This document shows positions 55,501-63,582 of a stretch of DNA of 64,000 nt, piece after piece. Position 1 is the first letter of the stretch. Each line of letters opens with the position of its first letter. The notes under the pieces are model-generated. The model made no database searches. It saw nothing but the letters and a program-made list of their open reading frames with translations, and was not told the origin of the DNA. The DNA lies in contig JAXDBU010000194.1 in the NCBI GenBank assembly GCA_034678485.1, forward strand, positions 35,331 through 99,330, in the 5' to 3' direction. Source of the stretch: PLanc-01 sp034678485. Lineage in GTDB: Bacteria > Planctomycetota > Phycisphaerae > Sedimentisphaerales > Anaerobacaceae. The position numbers and the translations under genes were made by a program.

Positions 55501-57375
55501 GAGCACCGCTTCGAGAAGATCCCGCTCGATGGATTTGTCGAGAACGAATTCTGGAATCAGAGCGTCAAGATCCTCAAGGCCAATCTCTTCGTCGCGGATC
55601 ATCCGAACCTCTTCGCGATTCGCATGATCAACTTCGCCTGCGGGCCCGACAGTCTGAAAATCTACCAGGAAGAGCAGATCCAGCAGGCGGTGAACAAGCC
55701 GCTGCTGGTGCTCGTGACGGACGCCCAGACGAACAACGCGCCGTTCGTGACGCGGACCGAAGCCCACGAGCGCGTTGTCGGGCAGAGCCGGCCGATCCGT
55801 CTGGACATCGACCAGCTCAGAATCCACGCGTCGAATACGTACGACAAACGAGTTTGGCTCATCCCGTACATGGGCGACGCCAGTCACGTCGCAGCGGCGG
55901 GTCTCAGGCATTTCGGCATCGAAGGCAAGGTCCTCCCGACCAACACGCCGCGAGGCTATGAGGTCGCCCGCAAGCACGTCTCGACCGAAGTCTGCTACCC
56001 GCTCAAAGGCGTTGTCGGCGACGCCATCGGCTTCCTCCAGGAGCAGATCGAGAAAACGAGCCGGCAGGCCGTGGAAGAGGGCTACCTCGTCATGCTCCCG
56101 ACCACCAGCGGCCCGTGCCGATTCGGCAAGTACAGCGAGGTCCTACAGCACTTCATGAAGCTCGAAGGACTGGAGAAAGTCCCCGTTGTGGGCCCGTCTT
56201 CCGAGACGGACTACATCGATATCCCGCTGCCTGGCGGGTTGCGCCCCTCGGCCCGGATCAAGATGCAGCAGATCCTGTTCAAGGGGATCAACGCTGCGGA
56301 TCTGCTGGAGGACGTGCTCCGCCGGTTCCGCCCGTATGCGGAGGACAAGCCCGCCATGGACGCCGTCAAGGCCGCCCGGCTCGAAGCGCTCGGGCGGATC
56401 GTCGCGTCCGGCGGCGACACGAACAAGCTGCTGGCTTGGGGCCGCGAAACGGTCGCGCTGTTCAAATCAGCCAAGGTCCGCTACCACGAGCGATTCCCGC
56501 TGGTCCTCTACATCGGCGAGATCTACATGCGCCAGCATGATCCGTACACGGATTTCGTCATCCACAAGCTGGAGGAGAACCGCCTGGAGGTCGTCCGTGA
56601 CCCGATCACCGACTGGCTGTTCTACGTCAACCAGATGAACCTCCGCAACGCGAAGCGCGACGTGGGTCTGGGCCTTGCGGACCGCAGCCTCGGCCGGGTG
56701 TTCCGCTCCGCGGGCAAGGCCGGCAAGTCCATCCTCAAGGGGCGGTACATGAGCCACATCGCCGAGAAGCTGGCGGAGCCGTTCCATGAGGTACTCGAAG
56801 GCCGGCACGTCCTGCCGCACCCGATGGAGATCATCGAGACGCTCGAACGCGCCCACGAGACGCACGGCAACATCGAAGGCGAGTCGCCCCTGAGCACGGG
56901 CATCGCCTACTACCTCATGCGCGGAATGGTTCAGTGTGGCCCAGCCGCCCCCAACTGGGGAAAGAACATGGAGCCCACCCGCCCCCGGCTGGGGAAGGAC
57001 ATGGAGCCCAGCCGCCCCCGGCTGGGGGAAGACACCCCCGAGGGCGGGGGTGCCACACCCTACATCTCCGGCATCTTCCACGTGGGACCTTTCACCTGCA
57101 TGCAGGAAGGCGTTGCCACCGCGAAGATCGAAGGGCTCGTCAAGGAGTTCCGTAAGGAGAAGCCCGACCTCGTCTTCCCGATCATCCACGCCTTCTTCGG
57201 GGATTCCGCCAGCGCGAACCTCGCCTCCGAGATCGCGGTCTTCCAGGAGCAATGCTACCAGAAGCGCGATCTGCTCCGCCAAGAGCACGGCGGCGCGCCC
57301 CGCCAGGGGCCGGAAATCCGCGCTGTCCCCGCAGGCCACAAGCACGCGGGCACACAGATCAAAGCGGACCGGTAG
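52585..57375 (+). CDS. Fused double activase and DUF2229 2-hydroxyacyl-CoA dehydratase-type protein
   Basis: The 1,596-residue protein carries two BadF/BadG/HgdC-type ATPase domains (about 15-330, with FDVGSS; about 368-650, with GIDGGSTTTKG). Each has the paired cysteines that hold the bridging Fe-S cluster (TKCGGGSG and ARCG; NYSCQAGSG and DSTCG). A DUF2229-like region follows (GIKRSMATLGS, FCPRGNS) and then a dehydratase-like C-terminus (HVGPFTCMQEG). Such activases use ATP to inject an electron into radical 2-hydroxyacyl-CoA dehydratases or related enzymes in anaerobes. A 125-bp DNA repeat is inserted in frame near residues 1450-1491. Adjacent ATGs at 52585 and 52588 are both possible. 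The partner gene is not adjacent. Confidence 0.93.
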   Translation: MMSTKTGSPQTGGKHLFVGFDVGSSFVHYAVVDSDRTVLYSPDPIMHFANPLAAIGEAWSDIVSRFPVASVASTALTGSAAESFPRVLLGALYVYDSVAIPKGAEIVAPRAKVIFHIGAKDSYFFSLGSVDGRQIISEWRTGTKCGGGSGMLVEKQCRRLFQGEVPAPELEDPRAVREGDEQQVIARNRARLQERLEEMLRRAEEEAGRAREPSEFLARCGVVVQSDLIHKQNEGATRVDNLAGLFRTVARNYMIDVLGSRDFASTFGTGDCIATGGVFSNDLVRQNLAELLGIDIERPPHHHNIAAIGAALKAIEQKNAFVMDVAHLRNVAEYSRERRKFAPSLSRSLSRVHAKSAELPADIAAGTEVVLGIDGGSTTTKGALVDVKTGRLLDKLYIKTHGNPEESLKRVLRYLARHKDNVVIKGVGATGSARKLYEKILISKSRSQHLAQQGIALPDRITDEITCHALGVKYNNPEVDTIFEVGGQDMKFTSFAKDGTVKEAKMNYSCQAGSGQTLENMADVINLNVENTLQAAALRAERVPIIDSTCGVFMEMDENRLIAEGFSRDEIAAAIIRGTAASYYYKFVGGSQHAGDTCSAQGGPALGDAFLAALAQVTDKQIEGYPHREMFGAWGQALDIIQTIRQFEQDGKRYDTAFRGWQIIDMAFHKRKVLCRELFGDKSCGVRDCQLEVFSIEDDEIITGGFCPRGNSESAKKPKTNYVDRYHRIYEKHFKKQGCLFHELGTATYDGPTVGIKRSMATLGSKGIWSAALLRKLGFYPVVSPRSDKDIAKIGVDNSRTEFCIARKLATGHAAILNNSPELKYLFNPSFIEVRQATPPDLKYCIYTESEGYVLNDVLSLDKNRQINPILHFNDIPLLVRQLRVEFDRLGFACTNRQIREAIAFADRAEGQFTGELYAEGDKFLERIERERTRAYVGIGRDYVILDPEASSSSGAMFSQVRGLDYIPQQFLEHRFEKIPLDGFVENEFWNQSVKILKANLFVADHPNLFAIRMINFACGPDSLKIYQEEQIQQAVNKPLLVLVTDAQTNNAPFVTRTEAHERVVGQSRPIRLDIDQLRIHASNTYDKRVWLIPYMGDASHVAAAGLRHFGIEGKVLPTNTPRGYEVARKHVSTEVCYPLKGVVGDAIGFLQEQIEKTSRQAVEEGYLVMLPTTSGPCRFGKYSEVLQHFMKLEGLEKVPVVGPSSETDYIDIPLPGGLRPSARIKMQQILFKGINAADLLEDVLRRFRPYAEDKPAMDAVKAARLEALGRIVASGGDTNKLLAWGRETVALFKSAKVRYHERFPLVLYIGEIYMRQHDPYTDFVIHKLEENRLEVVRDPITDWLFYVNQMNLRNAKRDVGLGLADRSLGRVFRSAGKAGKSILKGRYMSHIAEKLAEPFHEVLEGRHVLPHPMEIIETLERAHETHGNIEGESPLSTGIAYYLMRGMVQCGPAAPNWGKNMEPTRPRLGKDMEPSRPRLGEDTPEGGGATPYISGIFHVGPFTCMQEGVATAKIEGLVKEFRKEKPDLVFPIIHAFFGDSASANLASEIAVFQEQCYQKRDLLRQEHGGAPRQGPEIRAVPAGHKHAGTQIKADR
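56934..57058 (+). repeat. In-frame DNA repeat insertion within the activase gene
   Basis: The insertion is bounded by inverted GTGTGGC (56934-56940) and GCCACAC (57052-57058). It holds three tandem units of about 33 bases around GCCGCCCCC...CTGGGG and ends in a hairpin (CACCCCCG, then CGGGGGTG, 57033-57052). Units 1 and 3 share bases but are read in different frames, so the similarity is at the DNA level. The reading frame stays open and the protein continues with conserved sequence. Confidence 0.8.
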
Positions 57376-57378
57376 AGC

Positions 57379-57865
57379 TCAGACGGCGAAGAAGGCGCAG
57401 ACCCGTCGGAAGATGCGCCAGGGGTCGTCTGGATCGAGCCGCCAGTGGCGCGCGAGCGCCTGGCGTTGCATGGGCGCCAGGGCGCAGAATCGCAGGAAGA
57501 AGCGCCCTTCCGTCCGCATCGTGCGCACGAAGCCCTCCAGGATCAGTCCGCACTGCCGAGTGAGCGGATCGGCGTCCGTCAGGCGGGAGTGAAGCCGCTC
57601 GTTGTCGAGCAGGCTCTGCAACGCGTGCAGCCGCTCGCGGACCGCCAGGCCGAACTCCTGCGCCGTCATGTCCTGTGTCTGGTACAGGAACGTAAGCCGC
57701 GCGCTGTCCCTGCTGATGAGCGCCCCGATCATCCGGTCCGCGAACGCCCCGCCGGTGGCCCGCTCCTCGTTGCCCGTCGAAGAGCAACTGGAGGATCTGC
57801 GTTTCTCTCGGCGAGAGGCGGAAGGCCTTTCGGAGCGTATCGAGTTGTTCGTCGGTCAGTTTCAC
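57379..57865 (-). pseudogene. LuxR-type HTH regulator, probably frameshifted
   Basis: Starting from GTG 57865, one frame reads KLTDEQLDTLRKAF, then LSPRETQILQLLFDG, the start of a LuxR-type helix-turn-helix. Near 57770 it runs into meaningless Arg/Gly-rich sequence. A neighbouring frame continues protein-like (NEERATGGAFADRM, then RLTFLYQTQDMTAQEF) down to a stop at 57379. A single-base indel at about 57770 would join them. Homology of the downstream part to the HTH is uncertain, so it could instead be two fused remnants. Confidence 0.55.
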
Positions 57866-58083
57866 ATGGGGTTCCGTGGCGATCCCATGGCGCCGGCGGG
57901 CCATTGGCCCGCTTGGCGAGCCGGCAGCGTGCGAAACCTTCAGGGTACAACGCGACTGATGTCACGGCAGTCCTGTGAGAGTGCTGTTTCCGCCTCTGCT
58001 GATGCACTATAATCCACCTGCCGCGCCCGGGTGACGAGCCGGCGATACCGTAGCTGGATCCACGTAGGAAACGGAGGTTCAAC

Positions 58084-60813
58084 ATGGTTCATTGCAGGCA
58101 CCACCCACCGGAACTGGCTGCAATAGCGGCGTTGTTCTTTGCGGTCGCGGACGTATCCCATGCAGTCCCCGTGTCAGGTGGCATGGCGCAGCCCTCCTCC
58201 AATCCCGCCCGGCAGGTCATATCGCTCAGCGGTGAGTGGTCCTTCCAGCGCGATGGCGCACAGAGCAACGAATGGAAGACTGTGACGGTGCCGTCTACCT
58301 TCGAGCAGCACGAAGGCATCGAATTCGACGGCGTGGGATGGTATCGCAAGCGGATCGAGCCATTTGCCGTGCCCCCAGGCAAGCGGGTGCTGCTGCACTT
58401 CCAGGCGGCGGCGACCGAGGCGACGGTGTGGTGGAACGGCGAGAGGCTCGGCACCCACCTTGGCGCCTGGACGCCGTTTCGCTTCGATATCACACGACAA
58501 GTGCGCGAGACAGCCGACGGCGGACCTCACCAACTCCTGGTACGCCTTGACGAGAAGGTCGGCCATAACACCCAGGGGTTCCTGCCCATTGTCGCGCCTC
58601 ATTTTGGCGGCCTGTGGCAAGAGGTATCGCTGCTGATTGTGCCGGCGACGTTCTGCGATGACCTGCGTCTGCTCGCGATAGGCGATCTCGCTACGTCCGA
58701 GGTGCGGCTGACAGTCCCCCTGGCCGGGAACGTCCCCGAGGGTATCCCGACCATCACGGTGCGATCGCGCCCGCAGAGCGAGGAGGATTGGAGGGTTCTG
58801 TCGGCGACTGGGGCCCGCTCGGGGAATACGCTCATCTGCCGGGCACCCATGCCGGACGCGCGTCCATGGTCGCCAGTGGAGCCGCGTTTGTACGATGTCG
58901 AGCTTGCCCTGCCTGGAAGCGACGGAGACATCGTCCGTACCCGGGTGGGTTTTCGTGCCATCGAGGTCTTCGGCCGGCAGTTCCGCCTCAATGGCCGGCC
59001 CTTGCAGATTCGGGGATTGCTCAACTGGGGGTATTCGCCCCCGCTGACCGCCCCCAGTCCAGGGGAGGCCGCCTGGCGCAGCGAGCTGGAATTCGCCCGA
59101 GCTCGCGGTTTCAACCTGATGAAGTTCTGCCTCTGGGTACCGCCGAAGCGATACCTTGAGCTTGCAGATGAGATGGGCATGCTCACGTGGATGGAGTACC
59201 CGACCTGGCATCCCAAGCTCACCGCAGAGTTTCTGGAGCCGCTCCGAGCGGAGTTCGGCGAGTTCTTCGACTACGACCGCAATCACCCGTCCATCGTACT
59301 TCGCAGTCTCACCTGTGAGACGGGCTCCTCCGCCGACTTGAAGGTCATCCAAAGCCTCTACGATCTGGCCAAGGCCGCCATCCCAGGCGCAGTCGTAGAA
59401 GACGACTCGAGCTGGATTGGCTGGAACCGCGTGCACGATTTCTACGACGACCACCCCTACGGCAACAACCATACATGGGTCGGTACCCTGCAGGGTTTCA
59501 ACCCGTACATCCTGGCCCATGGTCTCAAGCCACTGGTGCTGGGGGAGGCCATTTGTGCGGACACGTGGATTGACCGGGATGCCATCGGGAAGCATCTCGG
59601 CAGCATGCGTCCGTGGTGGGCGCCTGTGGCGTTCGATGAGGTCCCTCGCTGGCTGGAACGGATGCAGGCGGTCGCCGGCCCCGGCGGGATCGACCAGCTT
59701 CGGGCCGATTCCCTCTCCTACGGTCTTCTGATGCGCAAGTTCCAGGCTGAAGCTTATCGGCGCGAAGTGCCCTACGGCGGCTACGTCATCAGTGTCATCC
59801 GCGACATCCCCAGAGCCTCCATGGGGCTCATTGATTACCTCGGCGAGCCCAAGTGGAGCGAGGCGGACTGGTGCTGGCAGCATGATACGATCTGCCTGCT
59901 CAAGACAAGCTCAGACGGCCGAAGCTTCGCCGGTGGGGAACGGCTGCAAGGCGAGATCCTGCTCAGTCACTTCGGCCAAGAGGCGATTGCTGATGGGAGA
60001 CTGGAAGTTACGCTGGAGACGGCAGACCGCGGGAAGACCCCCATGCAGCGTTGCGAGGAGAACGGCATCCAACAGAATGTGGGGACCCTGGCTACGAGGC
60101 TCGCGTTGGACTGGCCATTGCCCGAGACGCCTGTCCCGATTCGCTTGGTCATTCGCACAACGTTGACAACAAGCGGTGCCGTATTCTGCAACGAATGGCC
60201 CATCTGGGTGGTTCCAGCCCCCACGACACAGACCGAGCGCGGGGTGCAAGTCCATGAGGCACTGAGAGAAGATTGGCGCAAGGAACTCTTTCCCGGCGCT
60301 CCAGGCTACCGTGGAGGCAATACCGACGCGATCGTCGTGGCCTCGCGATTCGATGATGACTTGATACATTTTCTCCAAGGAGGAGGCCGCGTACTCCTGC
60401 TGCCCGACGGACAGAAGGCCGGCTTCCCGCTCAGCGACCACTGGTTTTTGCGGGGAGCGCCCTACGTGCCGGATAGCGTTGTGACCGCGAAGGTCCCTCG
60501 CGATCTCCTCGTGGAACTACAGCACTTCGACCTCGCCGGCGAGATCGTCCCGGACATTCAGTACATCGAGGGCATCGACCCGATCCTGATGCTCTGGGAC
60601 ACGCATGACCTCACGACAGTGAAGACGCATGGACTGATCTTCGAGACCCGCGTCGGGCAAGGGCGCCTGTTGGTGAGTGCCGTGCGCCACGGGGGCAAAG
60701 AGAATGCGGCGGGTCGCTGGCTCCTCCACATGCTGCTCGAGCACCTCCGATCCGGCGCCAGACCGAAGCACACGCTGCCAAACGACGTCCGGACCTACCT
60801 CAAGGCCAACTGA
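58084..60813 (+). CDS. Secreted GH2-superfamily glycoside hydrolase
   Basis: This 909-residue protein has a signal-peptide-like N-terminus and a GH2 sugar-binding domain (LSGEWSFQRDG, WYRKRIEPF, TVWWNGERLGTHLGAWTPFRFDI). The immunoglobulin-like and TIM-barrel regions follow. The barrel has RNHPSIVLRSLTCETG, where Glu412 is the likely acid/base. Typical GH2 enzymes have Asn-Glu at this place, whereas here it is Cys-Glu. GEAICADTW supplies the likely nucleophile Glu488. Substrates of the family include beta-galactosides, mannosides and glucuronides. A candidate -10 (TATAAT, 58008-58013) lies upstream without a clear -35. A secreted GH-like gene follows. Confidence 0.9.
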   Translation: MVHCRHHPPELAAIAALFFAVADVSHAVPVSGGMAQPSSNPARQVISLSGEWSFQRDGAQSNEWKTVTVPSTFEQHEGIEFDGVGWYRKRIEPFAVPPGKRVLLHFQAAATEATVWWNGERLGTHLGAWTPFRFDITRQVRETADGGPHQLLVRLDEKVGHNTQGFLPIVAPHFGGLWQEVSLLIVPATFCDDLRLLAIGDLATSEVRLTVPLAGNVPEGIPTITVRSRPQSEEDWRVLSATGARSGNTLICRAPMPDARPWSPVEPRLYDVELALPGSDGDIVRTRVGFRAIEVFGRQFRLNGRPLQIRGLLNWGYSPPLTAPSPGEAAWRSELEFARARGFNLMKFCLWVPPKRYLELADEMGMLTWMEYPTWHPKLTAEFLEPLRAEFGEFFDYDRNHPSIVLRSLTCETGSSADLKVIQSLYDLAKAAIPGAVVEDDSSWIGWNRVHDFYDDHPYGNNHTWVGTLQGFNPYILAHGLKPLVLGEAICADTWIDRDAIGKHLGSMRPWWAPVAFDEVPRWLERMQAVAGPGGIDQLRADSLSYGLLMRKFQAEAYRREVPYGGYVISVIRDIPRASMGLIDYLGEPKWSEADWCWQHDTICLLKTSSDGRSFAGGERLQGEILLSHFGQEAIADGRLEVTLETADRGKTPMQRCEENGIQQNVGTLATRLALDWPLPETPVPIRLVIRTTLTTSGAVFCNEWPIWVVPAPTTQTERGVQVHEALREDWRKELFPGAPGYRGGNTDAIVVASRFDDDLIHFLQGGGRVLLLPDGQKAGFPLSDHWFLRGAPYVPDSVVTAKVPRDLLVELQHFDLAGEIVPDIQYIEGIDPILMLWDTHDLTTVKTHGLIFETRVGQGRLLVSAVRHGGKENAAGRWLLHMLLEHLRSGARPKHTLPNDVRTYLKAN

Positions 60814-60936
60814 CTGACGGAGGGATGAGCATCTGTTTCCCGACGCGCGCCGCGAGGGATTCCGATTGTGTTCCGACAGCCCGTCCTGTATCACTGAGGT
60901 CAAGGTCAAAAGCGTCCATAAACGAAGGTGGGTATC

Positions 60937-63138
60937 ATGAAAAAGATCGTACTACTGGTCGGATTCGCGACAGCTCTGTCGACCCTTTCAATCCATGGAC
61001 GGGAGAGAATCCCCCTCGTCACGGACCGGACCCTGGAGTTGACCGGCTTTCAGGACCCCAGGCCCTATACCCCTGCTTATGATCTGCGCAACGATTTGGT
61101 GATGGTGTACGGGATCGACCCAAGCCGCACCCCTGCCATCCAGTCCTGGGTCGAGAAGGATTACGTGCCCCACCTGATGACCGGGATCGCCTGGGGGGAC
61201 TATCAGGATTTCCAGGACATCAACGGACGGGACATCATGTCTCTGTCGCAGATGGAGGCCCACGGCAAGGAAAGGCTCCACGGTCCGGGCGTCCCCTATG
61301 TCGTGCCGTCGATTGAGTTCGTCGATTACATGACGGAGAAGCTCAAACCCATGATCGACGCCGGGGTGCTCGCCATCCACCTGGAAGAACCGGAGTTCTG
61401 GGCCGATACGGGCTTCTCCGGGGCTTTCGCGCGGGAGTGGGAACTGTACTATCACGAGCCGTATGTGCGTGCAGACAGTTCGCCGGACGCCCAGTACAAG
61501 GCCAGCAGGTTGAAATACTATCTGTACGGCCGGGCTTTGCGCCGCGTCGCGGAAGCCTGTAAGGAGTACGCCTTCCAGAAACATCATCGCGAACTCCGCA
61601 TCTACGTGCCCACCCACAGCCTGATCAACTACACGCAGTGGGCGATTGTGTCGCCGCAATCGTCCTTGATCGATTCCAGCGTGGTGGACGGCTGCATCGC
61701 GCAGGTATGGACCGGCACAGCCAGAACGGCGAACACCTACCAGGGGAAGACCGCGGAACGCACTTTCGAGACCGCCTTTCTGGAGTATGGGGTGATGCAG
61801 GAGCTGGTGCGTGGGACGAATCGTCGCATGTGGTTCCTGGCCGACCCGATTGAGGACAATCCCAGACACGACTGGGACGATTACCGCGTCAACTACAAGG
61901 CGACGCTGATCGCATCGCTGCTGCAACCCCACATCTGGCACTATGAGATCTGTCCGTGGCCGTCGCGTGTGTTCCGGGGTAGATACCCCGCCGGTTCTCC
62001 GCAAGCCCAGCCGATTCCAGGGGCCTACGCGACCACCCTGTGCACGGTGTTCAATCAGTTGCGCGACATGAACCAGCCGGACATTGAATGGCAGGACGCA
62101 ACTCATGGCGTGGGTGTGTTCATGGCCGATTCGGGTATGTTCCAGCGGGCCGAGCCGGCGTATCGACTGGCCGCAGCAGATGGCAGTGATCCGACTCGGG
62201 CGGAGAGAAAGGACATCCAACAGTTCTCCGCATTCTACGGGCTGACGCTTCCGCTGCTCAAGCACGGCGTGCCCGTCCAGCCGGTCCAGCTCGACAACGT
62301 GGCCCGCTTTCCCAACTACCTCGGCGACTACAAGGTGCTCGTGTTGAGCTACGAGTTCATCAAGCCCCAAACGCCTGCGATCAATCAGGCGCTGGCGGAA
62401 TGGGTCGCCCAGGGCGGTGTGCTCGTCTACGTCGGCGCCGACACCGATCCTTTCAATACCATTACCGACTGGTGGAATACCGGAAGAAACCGATACGAGA
62501 CGCCTGCCCAGCACCTGTTCGACGTGCTTGGATTGGATCGAGAAGCGGGTGAAGGACGTTACACCTTTGGCAAAGGCTGCGTGTTTGTCCAGAGAAGACA
62601 CCCGGCCTATTACTCGCGTTCGCGTGATGCGGCGGACGTGTACCGTGCCGTGGTCAGACAGGCCGTCGAAGCCGCGGGCCTGTCTTACAGAGAACACAGT
62701 TTTCTCCAACTGCGTCGTGGTCCGTATGTGCTTGCCGCATGTCTGCGGGAATCCGTCAACGAGACACCCCTTGAACTGAAGGGCCTGTTTCTGGATATCT
62801 TCGACGCCAACCTACCGGTGCTCGACGACGTGACGCTGCAGCCGGGGCAGCAGGCCTGGCTGCTCGACTTGAACCGGCTGGACCGGGACAAAGCCCAGCC
62901 CGTAGCCTCGGCTGGACGGTTCGAGAGCTGGACGCAGACGGACCACGGCGTCGAGTTCGTGCTTTCCGCCCCGGAGGGCGTCAGGATCGTATCGCGTGTA
63001 CGCACGCCGAAGCGTCCCACCGTTATCGGCAGTGCAGATCGAGAACTGAGCGGGTATCAGTGGCATGAAGAAAGCCACACGGTGTGTTTCGAGTCTCCAA
63101 CAGGCGTATCAAGACACCAAGTCAAGATCCTGTGGTGA
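60937..63138 (+). CDS. Secreted protein, GH-A/GH42-like barrel with trimerisation-like domain
   Basis: The 733-residue protein has a signal peptide (KKIVLLVGFATALSTLSIHG). The N-terminal half looks like a TIM-barrel glycosidase: HLEEPEFW has a possible catalytic Glu, and ALRRVAEACKEYAF and LIASLLQPHIWHYEICPWP follow. The region around residues 430-560 (YLGDYKVLVLSYEFIKPQT; EWVAQGGVLVYVG) resembles the Rossmann-like trimerisation domain of GH42 and related enzymes. ATG 60937 follows GAAGGTGG; the GTG at 60928 is an alternative. It lies 123 bases after the GH2-like gene, probably in one operon. Confidence 0.87.
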   Translation: MKKIVLLVGFATALSTLSIHGRERIPLVTDRTLELTGFQDPRPYTPAYDLRNDLVMVYGIDPSRTPAIQSWVEKDYVPHLMTGIAWGDYQDFQDINGRDIMSLSQMEAHGKERLHGPGVPYVVPSIEFVDYMTEKLKPMIDAGVLAIHLEEPEFWADTGFSGAFAREWELYYHEPYVRADSSPDAQYKASRLKYYLYGRALRRVAEACKEYAFQKHHRELRIYVPTHSLINYTQWAIVSPQSSLIDSSVVDGCIAQVWTGTARTANTYQGKTAERTFETAFLEYGVMQELVRGTNRRMWFLADPIEDNPRHDWDDYRVNYKATLIASLLQPHIWHYEICPWPSRVFRGRYPAGSPQAQPIPGAYATTLCTVFNQLRDMNQPDIEWQDATHGVGVFMADSGMFQRAEPAYRLAAADGSDPTRAERKDIQQFSAFYGLTLPLLKHGVPVQPVQLDNVARFPNYLGDYKVLVLSYEFIKPQTPAINQALAEWVAQGGVLVYVGADTDPFNTITDWWNTGRNRYETPAQHLFDVLGLDREAGEGRYTFGKGCVFVQRRHPAYYSRSRDAADVYRAVVRQAVEAAGLSYREHSFLQLRRGPYVLAACLRESVNETPLELKGLFLDIFDANLPVLDDVTLQPGQQAWLLDLNRLDRDKAQPVASAGRFESWTQTDHGVEFVLSAPEGVRIVSRVRTPKRPTVIGSADRELSGYQWHEESHTVCFESPTGVSRHQVKILW

Positions 63139-63582
63139 CCGCATACAAGGCTCATCCTTGAGAAAGCTGTGCGAGACATGGTGCCGATCGCGCGAAAGAC
63201 GCATAGACTCATTGTGGCATGAGCGGATGACCTGATCCCGCCGGCCCTCATGCACTCTTACCCCAGTTGCCACAAGTACTTATGATCAGACCACATAGGT
63301 CCTCCAAGTGAGAGTCCTGAAGCCACGGATCGCCGCGAGCCTTTGCTCCCACCCAACACGGAGTGTCTTCGTTGAAGCCCATCTCGTTGCCCACACGCAC
63401 AGCGACTGCGGGCGACTGTATTACTCGGCTGAGTCCGGACAATTTCCACCGGCGTATACCCGATTGGAGTAGACACAACGGAGGACCCTAGTATAATAAA
63501 AATCGCATGACTCGGTGGCGTAGCCGGGCAGGGTCACATGCGAAGTAGCGGGGCAACATCAATTCAATTCGAGGAGTGGATC
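63139..63582. other. Intergenic region with promoter of the last gene
   Basis: The first ~330 bases show no gene with credible start or motif; a minus-strand frame at 63258-63478 lacks a ribosome site and looks accidental. A promoter-like pair lies at 63470-63497. Confidence 0.4.
63470..63497 (+). promoter_or_regulatory. Sigma-70-type promoter upstream of the last gene
   Basis: TAGACA (63470-63475, five of six consensus bases), a 16-base spacer and TATAAT (63492-63497) lie 85 bases before the ATG at 63583. Confidence 0.55.

Noticed and set aside
63258..63478. Minus-strand small frames in the last intergenic region
   Set aside because: No ribosome site or recognisable motif, and the region overlaps the promoter of the next gene.
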